A stretch of 64,000 nucleotides of DNA, taken from Phormidesmis sp039820525 (lineage in GTDB: Bacteria; Cyanobacteriota; Cyanobacteriia; Phormidesmidales; Phormidesmidaceae). Both the position numbers and the translations under genes were made by a program. Every line of letters starts with the position of its first letter. Positions within the stretch are counted from its first letter, which is position 1. Positions 51,024-59,623 of the stretch are shown piece after piece. Under the pieces are notes generated by a model, which saw only the letters and a program-made list of their open reading frames with translations, was not told where the DNA came from and ran no database searches. The DNA lies in contig JBCBPY010000008.1 of the NCBI GenBank assembly GCA_039820525.1, positions 62,001-126,000 of the forward strand, in the 5' to 3' direction.

Positions 51024-51701
51024 TTAGCGAGGTATTTCGTTGCTCGGCGATGGCGTCATCGGTCTTGGCTTAACAGGCTTGCAAGGCGTACCCAGGCAAA
51101 TGTGAGCAGCGGGCATTGTTTGAAACACGCTGCTACGTGCACCGATAATCGCATTCGCCCCAATTTTGACTGAAGGGCCGATAAAACAGTCGCTAGAGAC
51201 CCACGCGCCGTTTTCAATGATGACTTCATCAAACGTCAGTCCAAATCGCGAGTCGCTAATGTCATGGCTGGCCGTGCAAAGATAGCTTTTTTGAGAAATA
51301 ACGCAGTGACGCCCGATTTTAATGGGCGCTAGGCTATAGAACACAACGTCGTCTCCGACCCAGCTGTGTTCCCCAATTTCCACATTCCAGGGATAGGTAA
51401 ACCGAGCCGTGGGTCGAATGCGAACCTCAGGCCCTATTTTGGCACCAAATAATCTCAACACCTGGCGGCGTAGTCCATGAGCGCCATGGTGAGACATTGG
51501 GAAGACAATAGCCTGCACCAGCCACCACAGCAGCATTTTGGCCCTAGACCCACCTGGGTCGTAGTTGGGTTCGTGATACTGGCTCAAATCCACAAAAGGT
51601 GGTGCCCCGATGCTGCCGTTTTGGGCAGCATTTTGATCGCTCTGATTTTGATCGAGCGGTTGGGTCGTTGATTGCTCTTTTACCAATTGCGCTTCATCCA
51701 A
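51024..51701 (-). CDS. WcaF-like acetyltransferase (left-handed beta helix)
   Basis: 225 residues from a TTG start at 51701; no in-frame ATG exists before the conserved part, although the leader of about 35 residues is Gln/Asn rich. FVDLSQYHEPNYDPGGSRAK is the WcaF beginning; hexapeptide repeats follow (IGPEVRIRPTARFTYPWNVEIGE-like, IKIGRHCVIS, VKIGANAIIGARSSV) and YLCTASHDISDSRF carries the active-site His. It transfers an acetyl group from acetyl-CoA to a sugar of the polymer. The 16-bp duplication at 51704-51735 is just upstream. Confidence 0.88.
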   Translation of the reverse strand: MDEAQLVKEQSTTQPLDQNQSDQNAAQNGSIGAPPFVDLSQYHEPNYDPGGSRAKMLLWWLVQAIVFPMSHHGAHGLRRQVLRLFGAKIGPEVRIRPTARFTYPWNVEIGEHSWVGDDVVFYSLAPIKIGRHCVISQKSYLCTASHDISDSRFGLTFDEVIIENGAWVSSDCFIGPSVKIGANAIIGARSSVFQTMPAAHICLGTPCKPVKPRPMTPSPSNEIPR

Positions 51702-51703
51702 AG

Positions 51704-51735
51704 ATGCTGTGACTAACTAATGCTGTGACTAACTG
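51704..51735. repeat. 16-bp tandem duplication
   Basis: ATGCTGTGACTAACTA at 51704 and ATGCTGTGACTAACTG at 51720, directly upstream of the TTG start of the WcaF-like gene. Confidence 0.93.
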
Positions 51736-51781
51736 TGGAGACGTTTGCTGTTGGGTGTTATTTAGGTCTGGTTCGTTGGTC

Positions 51782-52717
51782 TTAGGCATCGGCTGCGGTG
51801 ACTTGCACAGCGGCTGGTTCAGGTGCGTCGTCTTGAAGGTTAAGAGATCCCCCAAACTTTAGCTCGTAGAGCTTGACGCCAATTTGATACTCATATTGAC
51901 TCAGCAGTCGTCCGTATATATAGCCCGCATAGCCATCTAAAAAGCCGAGTCGAATAATATAGAAGAGGATGAATCTGAGGAAGGGTTTGAAGGGGAGGCG
52001 GACCCAGATTTTTTTGAGGAATCGCTTACGCTGTACTGCGTCTCCAAACAGGTTTGCACCGATCGTGCCGTCATCGCCCATCCCCGTGAGCAGGTTGTAA
52101 TACACGCGGGCTTCCCAGTTGGAGTAGCGATTGTGACGAGCCAGCCAGTGGTAAAGGTCGCGGAAGTCTTCATGGAGCATATCTTCTTTGAGATAGCCCA
52201 CTTTCTCATGAGGAATCATGACGTGCTCATGGACTTCGTTGTCACCTGTGTTTTGAATATCTTCGGTGTTGAGGTTTTCGTAGCGGCCTTTGGCATGGCG
52301 AAATAAACGGAGGTTCCAGTCTGGATATTTGCCGCCGTGGCGAATCCATTTGCCTAAGAAAAAGACCCGACGGTTGATGTAATAGCCGTCTAGGTCTGGA
52401 TTTTTGATCATTTCGGCGATTTCAGTCCAAGATTCCGGGGTAATGCGCTCATCACAGTCCACAATGAGCACCCACTCGTTTCGAAAAGGGAGGTTCTCAA
52501 GTGACCAATTCTTTTTCTTGGGCCAGCGTCCGTTGAAGTCAAACTGAACGACGTTTGCGCCCAAGCTTTCTGCGATTTCGATGGATCTGTCTTCGCTTTG
52601 TGAGTCCACCACAAACACTTCGTCTGCTTGGGCCACGCTGGCCAAACAAGCGGGCAGGTTTTCTTGTTCGTTTTTGGCGGGGATAAGGACAGAAACAGGA
52701 ATGGATGCAGATGTCAT
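51782..52717 (-). CDS. Glycosyltransferase family 2 (WaaE/KdtX-like)
   Basis: 311 residues. PVSVLIPAKNEQENLPACLAS and FVVDSQSEDRSIEIAE begin the fold; VLIVDCDERI contains DxD. DGYYINRRVFFLGKWIRHGG, YPDWNLRLFR and HEDFRDLYHWLARHNRYS are typical of the WaaE/KdtX group, which adds glucose to the lipopolysaccharide core in enterobacteria. Here it likely adds a sugar to the repeat unit. Same strand as its neighbours. Confidence 0.92.
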   Translation of the reverse strand: MTSASIPVSVLIPAKNEQENLPACLASVAQADEVFVVDSQSEDRSIEIAESLGANVVQFDFNGRWPKKKNWSLENLPFRNEWVLIVDCDERITPESWTEIAEMIKNPDLDGYYINRRVFFLGKWIRHGGKYPDWNLRLFRHAKGRYENLNTEDIQNTGDNEVHEHVMIPHEKVGYLKEDMLHEDFRDLYHWLARHNRYSNWEARVYYNLLTGMGDDGTIGANLFGDAVQRKRFLKKIWVRLPFKPFLRFILFYIIRLGFLDGYAGYIYGRLLSQYEYQIGVKLYELKFGGSLNLQDDAPEPAAVQVTAADA

Positions 52718-52852
52718 GATTTTAAGTACGAATAGCGTGCAGTAGAAGGGGGGTGAAAAAGTGCTTTAGGGAAAAGCAGTGCTCCTGAGCGTGATGACAG
52801 GCAAATCGTTGTTAACAAGCGCTGCTATGGGACAGCGTACGTCAGCACATTG

Positions 52853-53788
52853 CTAAGCCGAGGGCTGCTGGCCGTTGCGAATTAGGTGCCTAGCCACGCT
52901 ACCCAGATAGGCGATTTGACCGTAGGCATAGGCGAAGTTTTCAAAGCGCTGGGCGGGCCTATGGATATATTTGACGGTTTTATAGAGTCCGCGAATAAGG
53001 CGTTCGCTGCCGCTTTTGATTTGCCAGAATCCGGTGGTCCCGCTGGCCTGTTCTCGGTAGCTTTCGCTAATGCCTTGCCACCAGCTGCGGCTGAGGAACC
53101 ATCCTGGCTTCATTCTGGCGGGTGCGACGTTGTGGGCGGCCAACGCTTCAGGAACATAGGCAACTTTCCAGTCGCGCTCTAGAGCTTGGCGGGTCATTTG
53201 CTGTTCTTCGTTCGATAGAAGATTTTTGCCGACTCTGCCCAAGTGTGTGTCGAAGCCGCCGACTTCAGCTAAGAACTGTTTACGTACAGCGTAGTTCAAT
53301 CCTCTGGGGGTGAGCGCACTTTTTTGAATGTATAGGAGTTCGTTGCCTAAGTCATAAGCGCCTAGTCCACTGGACAGATCGGCTGAGAGCCAAGTGGGTG
53401 GGTGGGCATTCGGCGGCCAAATCAGCGTGACTTTTCCGCCTGCGATCGCAACCCGTTCATTTTTCTCAAAGACTGAGACCAAAGAAGCGAGCCAGCCCGT
53501 ACTGGCCTCGGCATCGTCATCTAAGTAGGCAATAATATCGCCCTGTGCTGCCTGCGCGCCCGTATTTCGAGCGACCGATAGCCCCAGTGTGGACTCATAA
53601 ATGTAGCGAACCTTTGGGTTGCCTAGTCGGGCCTTTGCTACGTCGGCAGTGCCATCGGTGGAGGCATTGTCTACCACAATCACTTCGTAGTGCTCTAAGG
53701 TTTGGTTTAGCAGGCTATCGATGGCTGCTCCTAAATATTGTTCACGGTTGTGAGTGCAGATAATAGCTGAAATCAGCGGTGCAGCCAT
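52853..53788 (-). CDS. Glycosyltransferase family 2
   Basis: 311 residues from the ATG at 53788; a longer frame to 53848 adds 20 non-conserved residues. PLISAIICTHNREQYLGAAIDSLL and EVIVVDNASTDGTADVA are the family start; IIAYLDDDAEASTGWL contains the DDD metal site; GGFDTHLGRVGKNLLSNEEQQMTRQA contains the catalytic base region. It is probably the first gene of the minus-strand polysaccharide operon. The divergent gap to deoC is the likely promoter region. Confidence 0.9.
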   Translation of the reverse strand: MAAPLISAIICTHNREQYLGAAIDSLLNQTLEHYEVIVVDNASTDGTADVAKARLGNPKVRYIYESTLGLSVARNTGAQAAQGDIIAYLDDDAEASTGWLASLVSVFEKNERVAIAGGKVTLIWPPNAHPPTWLSADLSSGLGAYDLGNELLYIQKSALTPRGLNYAVRKQFLAEVGGFDTHLGRVGKNLLSNEEQQMTRQALERDWKVAYVPEALAAHNVAPARMKPGWFLSRSWWQGISESYREQASGTTGFWQIKSGSERLIRGLYKTVKYIHRPAQRFENFAYAYGQIAYLGSVARHLIRNGQQPSA

Positions 53789-53876
53789 AGTTATAAAGGG
53801 TAGGCGCCAAAATAAGGGTGGCAGTACGATAAATAATTTTGTGTTCAATCGCCTTGGCTTAAGCTAGGTAGCTCAA

Positions 53877-53932
53877 GCTCAGGGACTTGGGCTTAGGGAC
53901 TTAGATTTAGTGACGTAGATTTAGTGACTTAA
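53877..53932. repeat. 14-bp tandem repeat, four copies
   Basis: Units begin at 53877, 53891, 53905 and 53919 with the loose consensus GYTTAGKGACTTAG. Confidence 0.85.
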
Positions 53933-53989
53933 GCTCAGTTTTGGTGGCGATCGCTAGCAACGGGCTCTGAATATATCAAGATTGCCCTT

Positions 53990-53995
53990 TATAAT
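53990..53995 (+). promoter_or_regulatory. Possible -10 box TATAAT upstream of deoC
   Basis: A perfect TATAAT lies 205 bases before the deoC start. No TTGACA-like -35 is seen at the right distance, so this is tentative. Confidence 0.3.
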
Positions 53996-54199
53996 CCTTA
54001 CTTTCTCTTTTGGGAGTGAGATAATAGAAGCTGAGAATAGCTGGATTCAACAATATTTAAGTCAATTAGCTCCTTATATATAAGCGTAAGCTGCTCTTTT
54101 CTCACATCAAGGTTCAGTAATTTCTTGTAAACACCCTATAAATCCGGCCCATAAAAGTAACGACCCTTCGACAGTCCTTTTATTGACTTATCTCCCTAT

Positions 54200-54892
54200 A
54201 TGACCGCAGGTTCTGCAAGAAACGCCCCAGACATTGATCTCGCTCCGCTCATTGACCATACGCTGCTTGCGCCAGCCGCCGCTGAAGAGAATATTGCTTC
54301 TTTGTGTGATGTGGCAGAGCGATACAGCTTTGCGGCGGTGTGTGTGTATCCGGTACACGTTGCTCAAGCGGTAGAAAGATTGCACAATAAGCGTCCGAAG
54401 GTGTGCACAGTGGTTGGATTTCCCAGCGGTGCAATGACGCCGAAGGTGAAGCTGTATGAGGCCCAAGAGGCGGTAGAAAATGGGGCTGATGAGCTAGATG
54501 TCATGATCAACTTGGGGTGGCTAAAGATGGGGGAAACCCGCAGGCTGCACGACGAAATGGCTACGATTGTGGAGCTGGCAGGTCAGCCTGTAAAGGCCAT
54601 TTTAGAAACGACGCTGCTGACCAAAGATGAAAAAACGCTGGCCGCTGAAGTGTGCTTGGATGCTGGCGTGCGATTTTTGGAGACCAGTACGGGCTGGCAA
54701 GGTGGGGCGACGACTGAAGACGTGACCCTGCTGCGGAAGCTGGCCGGCGATCGCATTGGCATTAAAGCCTCGGGCGGCATTCGCACTGCGCAAGATGCAA
54801 TCGCCCTGGTTGAAGCCGGTGCCAACCGGTTGGGGACCTCTCGCGGAGTAGATATCTTGCAGCAGCTGTCAGAATTGGGTGAGGGCGAATGA
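54200..54892 (+). CDS. deoC: Deoxyribose-phosphate aldolase
   Basis: 230 residues. LIDHTLLAPAAAEENI and VCVYPVHVAQA open the TIM barrel; VVGFPSGAMTPKVK is the phosphate region; ELDVMINLGWLKMG and KAILETTLL follow; IGIKASGGIRTAQDAIA contains the Schiff-base Lys. It converts deoxyribose 5-phosphate to glyceraldehyde 3-phosphate and acetaldehyde. The stop overlaps the recO start by four bases (ATGA); a deoC-recO pair is common in cyanobacteria. Confidence 0.96.
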   Translation: MTAGSARNAPDIDLAPLIDHTLLAPAAAEENIASLCDVAERYSFAAVCVYPVHVAQAVERLHNKRPKVCTVVGFPSGAMTPKVKLYEAQEAVENGADELDVMINLGWLKMGETRRLHDEMATIVELAGQPVKAILETTLLTKDEKTLAAEVCLDAGVRFLETSTGWQGGATTEDVTLLRKLAGDRIGIKASGGIRTAQDAIALVEAGANRLGTSRGVDILQQLSELGEGE

Positions 54893-56139
54893 AGCAGCGT
54901 AGCTATACCGCAACCGGCATTAACCTCAAAGCGATGGCCATGGGTGAAACGGACCGGCTGGTGACCGTTTTAACCAAAGAAAGAGGGTTACTTAGAGCGA
55001 TCGCACCGGGCGCTCGTAAGCACAAGTCTCGTCTGGGGGGCCGCACGGGCCTGTTTGTGGTGAATGAATGCCTGTTTACCAAAGGTAAATCTTTAGACAA
55101 GCTCGTGCAGGCTGAAACCCAGCGCTCTTTTCCGGGCTTAAGCAAAAACTTGGCTAAGCTGACCGCCAGTCAGTATTTAGCAGAAGTTGCGCTCTCTCAG
55201 GCATTGACTGAGCAGCCGCAAGAAGAGCTGTACTATCTGCTCATTGAGCATTTGAGCCGGTTAGAGTCAGCGAGTCAGGCGAGCATTTTGCCTTGTTTGG
55301 CCCAGGCGACCTTTCACTTATTGGCGCTAGCGGGCGTTGCGCCGGAAGTCTTTCGCTGCGCGCTGACGCGATCGCCCCTGGAGATTGAGCTGGGTAATCC
55401 TGACTGGCGCGTGGGTTTTAGCGTGTCTTCTGGTGGGGCGATCGCACTAGAGGAAATTGAGCGCATTGAGCAAGAGCGACTGGCCCAAGTCGAACGCCTA
55501 GAGGAAGATAGGCTTGTTAGAGCCGGTAAGCTACCAGCGACACCGCCCCCGCGTGCCGAGATAGCCGCTGAGAGAGGTGCCGAGATAGATGCCGAAACAA
55601 GCGTCGAAATGATTAAAGAGGACACTCAGCTGTATGCAGAGCCAGCGGCGGTGACAAGAACAGCTCGAGAAAAGCGGGTGCCTAGCAGCTACAGCCAAAA
55701 AATGGCCCGACCGACGTTTCTCAATCCAAACGGGTCTGTAGGTAGAGGGGCGAGTAAAAGCTTTCAGGCTAGCGTGTCTAAAGAAATTGCGCGTGATTTG
55801 GGCCTAGTTGGCTATCTCAGTGCGTCTGAACTTGCCCTGATGCAGCAGCTGAGCAAGCCAGAGCTGGTGATGAGTGCGCCGCTAAGCACGACTCGAGCAA
55901 AAGCACCTGTAGATGCAGTGTCGGATACGTCTTTTGATGAAGAAGGTCCAGGATTCGGTTATCACAGCTCACGCCTGTCTCCGCAATCAGGCACAATAGG
56001 GCTAAATAACTTATCCCTGCCACCCTCTGGCCCCCATATGATGTGGCGACACATTGAAAAGTTTCTAAGACACTACGCTCAATACCAGTTCGATCGCCCT
56101 ATTCGATCGGCTGCTCTTATCGATACCTGCTTTAGTTAA
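54889..56139 (+). CDS. recO: DNA repair protein RecO with long internal insert
   Basis: 416 residues, against about 240-290 in most bacteria. The N-terminal OB fold is clear (YTATGINLKAMAMGETDRLV, RGLLRAIAPGARKHKSRLGG), as is the helical part (LLALAGVAPEVFRCALT). The first Cys of the usual zinc site is present (Cys157) but the rest is not obvious. Two inserts, about residues 185-300 and 325-380, are rich in Glu, Arg, Ala and Ser and look like disordered linkers. The final helices (HIEKFLRHYAQYQFDRPIRSA) match RecO. RecO loads RecA on single-stranded DNA with RecR. Confidence 0.9.
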   Translation: MKQRSYTATGINLKAMAMGETDRLVTVLTKERGLLRAIAPGARKHKSRLGGRTGLFVVNECLFTKGKSLDKLVQAETQRSFPGLSKNLAKLTASQYLAEVALSQALTEQPQEELYYLLIEHLSRLESASQASILPCLAQATFHLLALAGVAPEVFRCALTRSPLEIELGNPDWRVGFSVSSGGAIALEEIERIEQERLAQVERLEEDRLVRAGKLPATPPPRAEIAAERGAEIDAETSVEMIKEDTQLYAEPAAVTRTAREKRVPSSYSQKMARPTFLNPNGSVGRGASKSFQASVSKEIARDLGLVGYLSASELALMQQLSKPELVMSAPLSTTRAKAPVDAVSDTSFDEEGPGFGYHSSRLSPQSGTIGLNNLSLPPSGPHMMWRHIEKFLRHYAQYQFDRPIRSAALIDTCFS

Positions 56140-56142
56140 GCC

Positions 56143-57657
56143 ATGCTGCGCGAGCCTGAGATTCCTTCCGAACCTAGCCTTGATCCTACTGTGACATCCA
56201 GTATGACCCCCGATTCCGCGGTCAATGCTGTGGTGACAGAGCCAATGACCCCTGCTGATGTGTCCATTCCTGAAGAGTCCGCTGCTGTTGAAGAAGGGAC
56301 TGTTGAAGAAGGGACTGCTGAAAAAGAGGCTGCTGAGGAACTGACGGTTAGAGCGGGGCCTATAGAGGCTAGCGGTCTGTGGCCTGTGTTTGGCAACCGC
56401 AACTTTCTCACGCTGTGGAGCGGCCAAGTTTTTTCCCAAATGGCGGACAAGATTTATCTGGTATTGATGATTGCGATCATCTCCAGCAGCTTTAAATCGC
56501 CAGAGCAAACCATTAGTGGCTGGGTATCGGCCATTATGATTGCGTTCACCATTCCTGCGGTACTGTTTGGCTCGCTCGCGGGCGTGTATGTAGACCGCTG
56601 GAAAAAGAAGCCAGTACTGGTGTGGACGAACCTACTGCGGGGGCTGCTGGTGGCAACCTTGCCAGTTTTGCTGTGGGTGACTCAAGGCTGGATAGTCGCA
56701 GGCCTGCCGGTTGGCTTCTACATCCTATTGGTGGTGACCTTTTTAATTTCCACGCTCACGCAGTTTTTCGCGCCCGCAGAGCAGGCGGTCATTCCGCTGA
56801 TTGTCAAAGAAGAAAATTTGCTGCCGGCCAACTCGCTTTACACTACCACCATGATGGCTTCGGTGATTATTGGATTTGCTGTGGGTGAGCCGCTGTTAGC
56901 TGTGGCCGATACGGTCCTAGCGCCCCTGGATCGGGGTACTGGGGTGGGTAAGTCTGTCTTAGTGGGGGCGAGCTATGCGATCGCAGGTATTTTGCTGTTG
57001 CTTATCACCACTCACGAGGTTAAAAACGAGCCCATAGAGCAAACGCGCGCCTGGGAAGATATTAAAGACGGTCTGGCCTACTTACAAAAGCAGGTCCAAG
57101 TCCGCAGCGCGCTCATTCAGCTCATTGTGCTGTTTTCAGTATTTGCGGCTTTGGCGGTCCTGGCCGTCCGTCTTGCTGAAGTGATCCCAACGATTAGCTC
57201 CTCGCAGTTTGGCTTCTTGCTAGCAGCGGGCGGCGTCGGCTTAGCGGTGGGCGCTGTCCTTATCGGACAGTTCGGCGGACGCTTTTCTCGACCACAGCTG
57301 GGGCTAGCCGGTTCTTTAGGCATGGCTGCTACCCTGACCGGGCTTTCGCTGGCACCAGCTCAGCTGTGGCCGAGCTTAGGGCTCTTAGGCGGGCTGGGCC
57401 TTTTTGGCGCAATGGTCGGCATCCCGATGCAAACGACCATTCAAGAAAAAACGCCTGAAGACATGCGAGGAAAGGTCTTTGGCTTACAAAATAATGTGGT
57501 TAATATCGCCCTTAGCCTGCCACTTGCTTTGGCAGGGATCGCGGAAACATTTTTAGGCTTACGAGCCGTGTTTGGTTTGCTCGCAATGCTCGTTGCCATG
57601 GGAGGATTCTTTACGTGGTCGCTGGTGAGAGCCTCGCTCAACGAAGACCCTGTTTAG
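56143..57657 (+). CDS. MFS transporter with acidic N-terminal extension
   Basis: 504 residues. The first 85 are acidic and repetitive (VEEGTVEEGTAEKEAAEE), carrying a perfect 15-bp duplication at 56286-56315. From FGNRNFLTLWSGQVFSQMADKIY about twelve membrane helices follow, with LFGSLAGVYVDRWKKKPVLVW matching the loop 2-3 motif of MFS. It is an exporter-like MFS_3 member; the substrate is unknown. It starts three bases after the recO stop. Confidence 0.88.
   Translation: MLREPEIPSEPSLDPTVTSSMTPDSAVNAVVTEPMTPADVSIPEESAAVEEGTVEEGTAEKEAAEELTVRAGPIEASGLWPVFGNRNFLTLWSGQVFSQMADKIYLVLMIAIISSSFKSPEQTISGWVSAIMIAFTIPAVLFGSLAGVYVDRWKKKPVLVWTNLLRGLLVATLPVLLWVTQGWIVAGLPVGFYILLVVTFLISTLTQFFAPAEQAVIPLIVKEENLLPANSLYTTTMMASVIIGFAVGEPLLAVADTVLAPLDRGTGVGKSVLVGASYAIAGILLLLITTHEVKNEPIEQTRAWEDIKDGLAYLQKQVQVRSALIQLIVLFSVFAALAVLAVRLAEVIPTISSSQFGFLLAAGGVGLAVGAVLIGQFGGRFSRPQLGLAGSLGMAATLTGLSLAPAQLWPSLGLLGGLGLFGAMVGIPMQTTIQEKTPEDMRGKVFGLQNNVVNIALSLPLALAGIAETFLGLRAVFGLLAMLVAMGGFFTWSLVRASLNEDPV
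56286..56315. repeat. 15-bp perfect in-frame duplication in the MFS leader
   Basis: TGTTGAAGAAGGGAC at 56286 repeated at 56301, with a degraded third copy to about 56330; it encodes VEEGT twice. Confidence 0.92.
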
Positions 57658-57880
57658 AGCAGTCAGTATAGGTGAAGGTATCAGTTTTAAGCGATCCCTG
57701 AGCCAGCTTCACCGTAGGACCAATGAGCATATACTACTAAGTAGAAGGCCCTTAGCTCTCGATGCTCTCTCAATCCTTGGGTTTTTAACAGAGGGCGTTG
57801 GACTCAACAAGGGTGGCATTGAAAACGCACCTGCTCTCAAAACTACTGCCGTTTGCCTCAAGTTGCTGGCGGTTGCCTCG

Positions 57881-57898
57881 TTTTATATTTCTATAAAA
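57881..57898. repeat. AT-rich palindrome upstream of a GT4 gene
   Basis: TTTTATA-TTTC-TATAAAA, a perfect stem of seven with a four-base loop, 19 bases before the ATG at 57917. It could form a hairpin near the ribosome binding site or include the -10 box. Confidence 0.6.
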
Positions 57899-57916
57899 AG
57901 TGTCTTGACCTGATAA

Positions 57917-59068
57917 ATGCATATTGCGTGGCTTGGTAAAAAAACTCCCTTTTGTGGCAACGTCACCTATGGCAGAGAAATCACAAATGCACTCTTAGAC
58001 CTTGGCCACCGGGTCACGTTTTTGCATTTTGCCCCGCCAGATGAGGCCCCCGAAGACCACTCTGGCTACGAAGAGGTATCGCTACCTTTTATCTTCAAGT
58101 CTCAGATTTTGACGATCCCAGCGCTGGGATCTGCTCGCCTACTTGCCGAAACCCTAGAAAAGTTGAAGCCTGATGTGGTTCATGCTTCACTTATTCTGTC
58201 ACCGTTGGACTTTAAGCTGCCAGACATTTGTCATAGCTTGGGCTTGCCGCTGGTCGCGACGTTTCATCCCGCGTTTGATCGTAAGCGTCGTAATTTGTCT
58301 TCTAGCACGCAGCATTTTGCCTATCAGGTCTATGCGCCCAGGCTGGCAAACTACGATAAGGTCATTGTTTTTTCTAAAATTCAGCGTAATTTGCTAGCAA
58401 AGCTAGGCGTACCCATATCGCGGATTGCTGTGATTCCTAACGGGGTTGATATTGAGCGATATACCCCTGGCCCTTCGAGTATCAAAGCGCAGCTAGAGGC
58501 CGAGCAGATCTATGTGTATCAGGGCCGGCTGGCGATTGAAAAGAACGTAGAGTCTCTGCTTAAAGGCTGGAAAGCTTCTAAAATGGGGCTCAGAAATAAG
58601 CTGGTGATTGTGGGCAGCGGTCCGTTAGAGTCCTCATTAAAAGCGTTTTATTCGGATAGCAATATTGTGTGGATGGGCTTTGTTGCCAATGAAGCGCGCC
58701 GCATTGAGATTTTGCGCGCGGCGGACTGTTTTATTTTGCCGTCGTTGGTAGAAGGGCTGTCGCTATCGTTATTAGAGGCGATGGCCTGTGGGCCCGCTTG
58801 TGTGGCCACCGATGCGGGGGCTGATGGCGAGGTGCTAGAGCACGGTGCCGGGGTGATTTTGAATACGCAAAAGGTGTCTAGCCAGCTGCAAACGTTGTTC
58901 CCATTGTTTCGAGAGCATCCTGAAATCATGGCTCTGCTTGGCAAAAAAGCAAGGGCTCGTGTGCTAGAGCGCTACACCCTTGGTGAAAATATTATGCTAC
59001 TTGAGCAGCTGTACAAGACGATGGCAGCGCCTGCTGAGAACAATAGCTATTCATTCAGTAATCCGTAA
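57917..59068 (+). CDS. Glycosyltransferase family 4
   Basis: 383 residues. MHIAWLGKKTPFCGNVTYGREI opens with the glycine-rich acceptor loop. VVHASLILSPLDF, LVATFHPAFD and VIVFSKIQRNLL follow; VAVIPNGVDIERY-like and IYVYQGRLAIEKNVESLLK are the donor domain, and SLVEGLSLSLLEAMACGPACVATDAGA contains the catalytic ExxxxxxxE. A lone GT4 outside the main locus, so it may serve a glycolipid or the same polymer. The 259-base gap upstream has an AT palindrome. Confidence 0.92.
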   Translation: MHIAWLGKKTPFCGNVTYGREITNALLDLGHRVTFLHFAPPDEAPEDHSGYEEVSLPFIFKSQILTIPALGSARLLAETLEKLKPDVVHASLILSPLDFKLPDICHSLGLPLVATFHPAFDRKRRNLSSSTQHFAYQVYAPRLANYDKVIVFSKIQRNLLAKLGVPISRIAVIPNGVDIERYTPGPSSIKAQLEAEQIYVYQGRLAIEKNVESLLKGWKASKMGLRNKLVIVGSGPLESSLKAFYSDSNIVWMGFVANEARRIEILRAADCFILPSLVEGLSLSLLEAMACGPACVATDAGADGEVLEHGAGVILNTQKVSSQLQTLFPLFREHPEIMALLGKKARARVLERYTLGENIMLLEQLYKTMAAPAENNSYSFSNP

Positions 59069-59090
59069 CTTCTCTCTTATTTCTCTTCGT

Positions 59091-59549
59091 ATGGCAAAGC
59101 TTGGGAACGATCACTTTGCGATCGCATTTGCGCCGCTGGACATTAATGATGCCTATACCCTTGCCGATGATGGGGCCAATGGTGCGATCGCGCTATTCAG
59201 CGGCATGGTCCGCAACCAAACCGACGGCGAGCCCGTCGTCGCCTTGGAATATCAGGCATATGAGCCCATGGCCATAGAGGTATTCAAACAAATTGCTGGG
59301 CAAATCCGGCAGCAATGGCCTGATATCACCCATGTGGTTATCCACCACCGCACTGGCCAACTCACCGTCGGTGAAATCAGCGTGCTTGTTGCCATCGGTA
59401 GCCCCCACCGGGGCGAAGCCTTTGCAGCCTGCCAATACGCCATCGACACCCTCAAGCACAATGCCCCCATCTGGAAAAAGGAACATTGGCAGGACGGCTC
59501 AACCAGCTGGGTGAGCATTAGCGCCTGCGAAGTAGAGACGCCTCATTAG
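59091..59549 (+). CDS. moaE: Molybdopterin synthase catalytic subunit
   Basis: 152 residues from the ATG at 59091. GAIALFSGMVRNQTDGEPV (active-site Arg), LEYQAYEPMA, VVIHHRTGQLTVGEISVLVAI and IWKKEHWQDGSTSW (catalytic Lys) are the MoaE signatures. It forms molybdopterin with MoaD, which is not in this window. A hairpin follows the stop. Confidence 0.95.
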   Translation: MAKLGNDHFAIAFAPLDINDAYTLADDGANGAIALFSGMVRNQTDGEPVVALEYQAYEPMAIEVFKQIAGQIRQQWPDITHVVIHHRTGQLTVGEISVLVAIGSPHRGEAFAACQYAIDTLKHNAPIWKKEHWQDGSTSWVSISACEVETPH

Positions 59550-59554
59550 AAAAG

Positions 59555-59591
59555 CAGCCACTTGATAACGCCCTATCACTGATGGTGGCTG
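59555..59591. terminator. Hairpin between moaE and the MscS gene
   Basis: CAGCCAC (59555-59561) and GTGGCTG (59585-59591) form a seven-base stem with an inner GAT/ATC pairing; TTTCG follows. It lies between convergent genes. Confidence 0.6.
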
Positions 59592-59623
59592 ATTTCGTTT
59601 AGGGTTAAATGGCGAGAAATCGG

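Larger units (their letters stand above)
53789..54199. other. Divergent intergenic region before deoC
   Basis: 411 bases. It carries the 14-bp array at 53877-53932, a HIP1-like GGCGATCGCT near 53947 and TATAAT at 53990-53995. Promoters for the polysaccharide operon and deoC should lie here. Confidence 0.5.
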
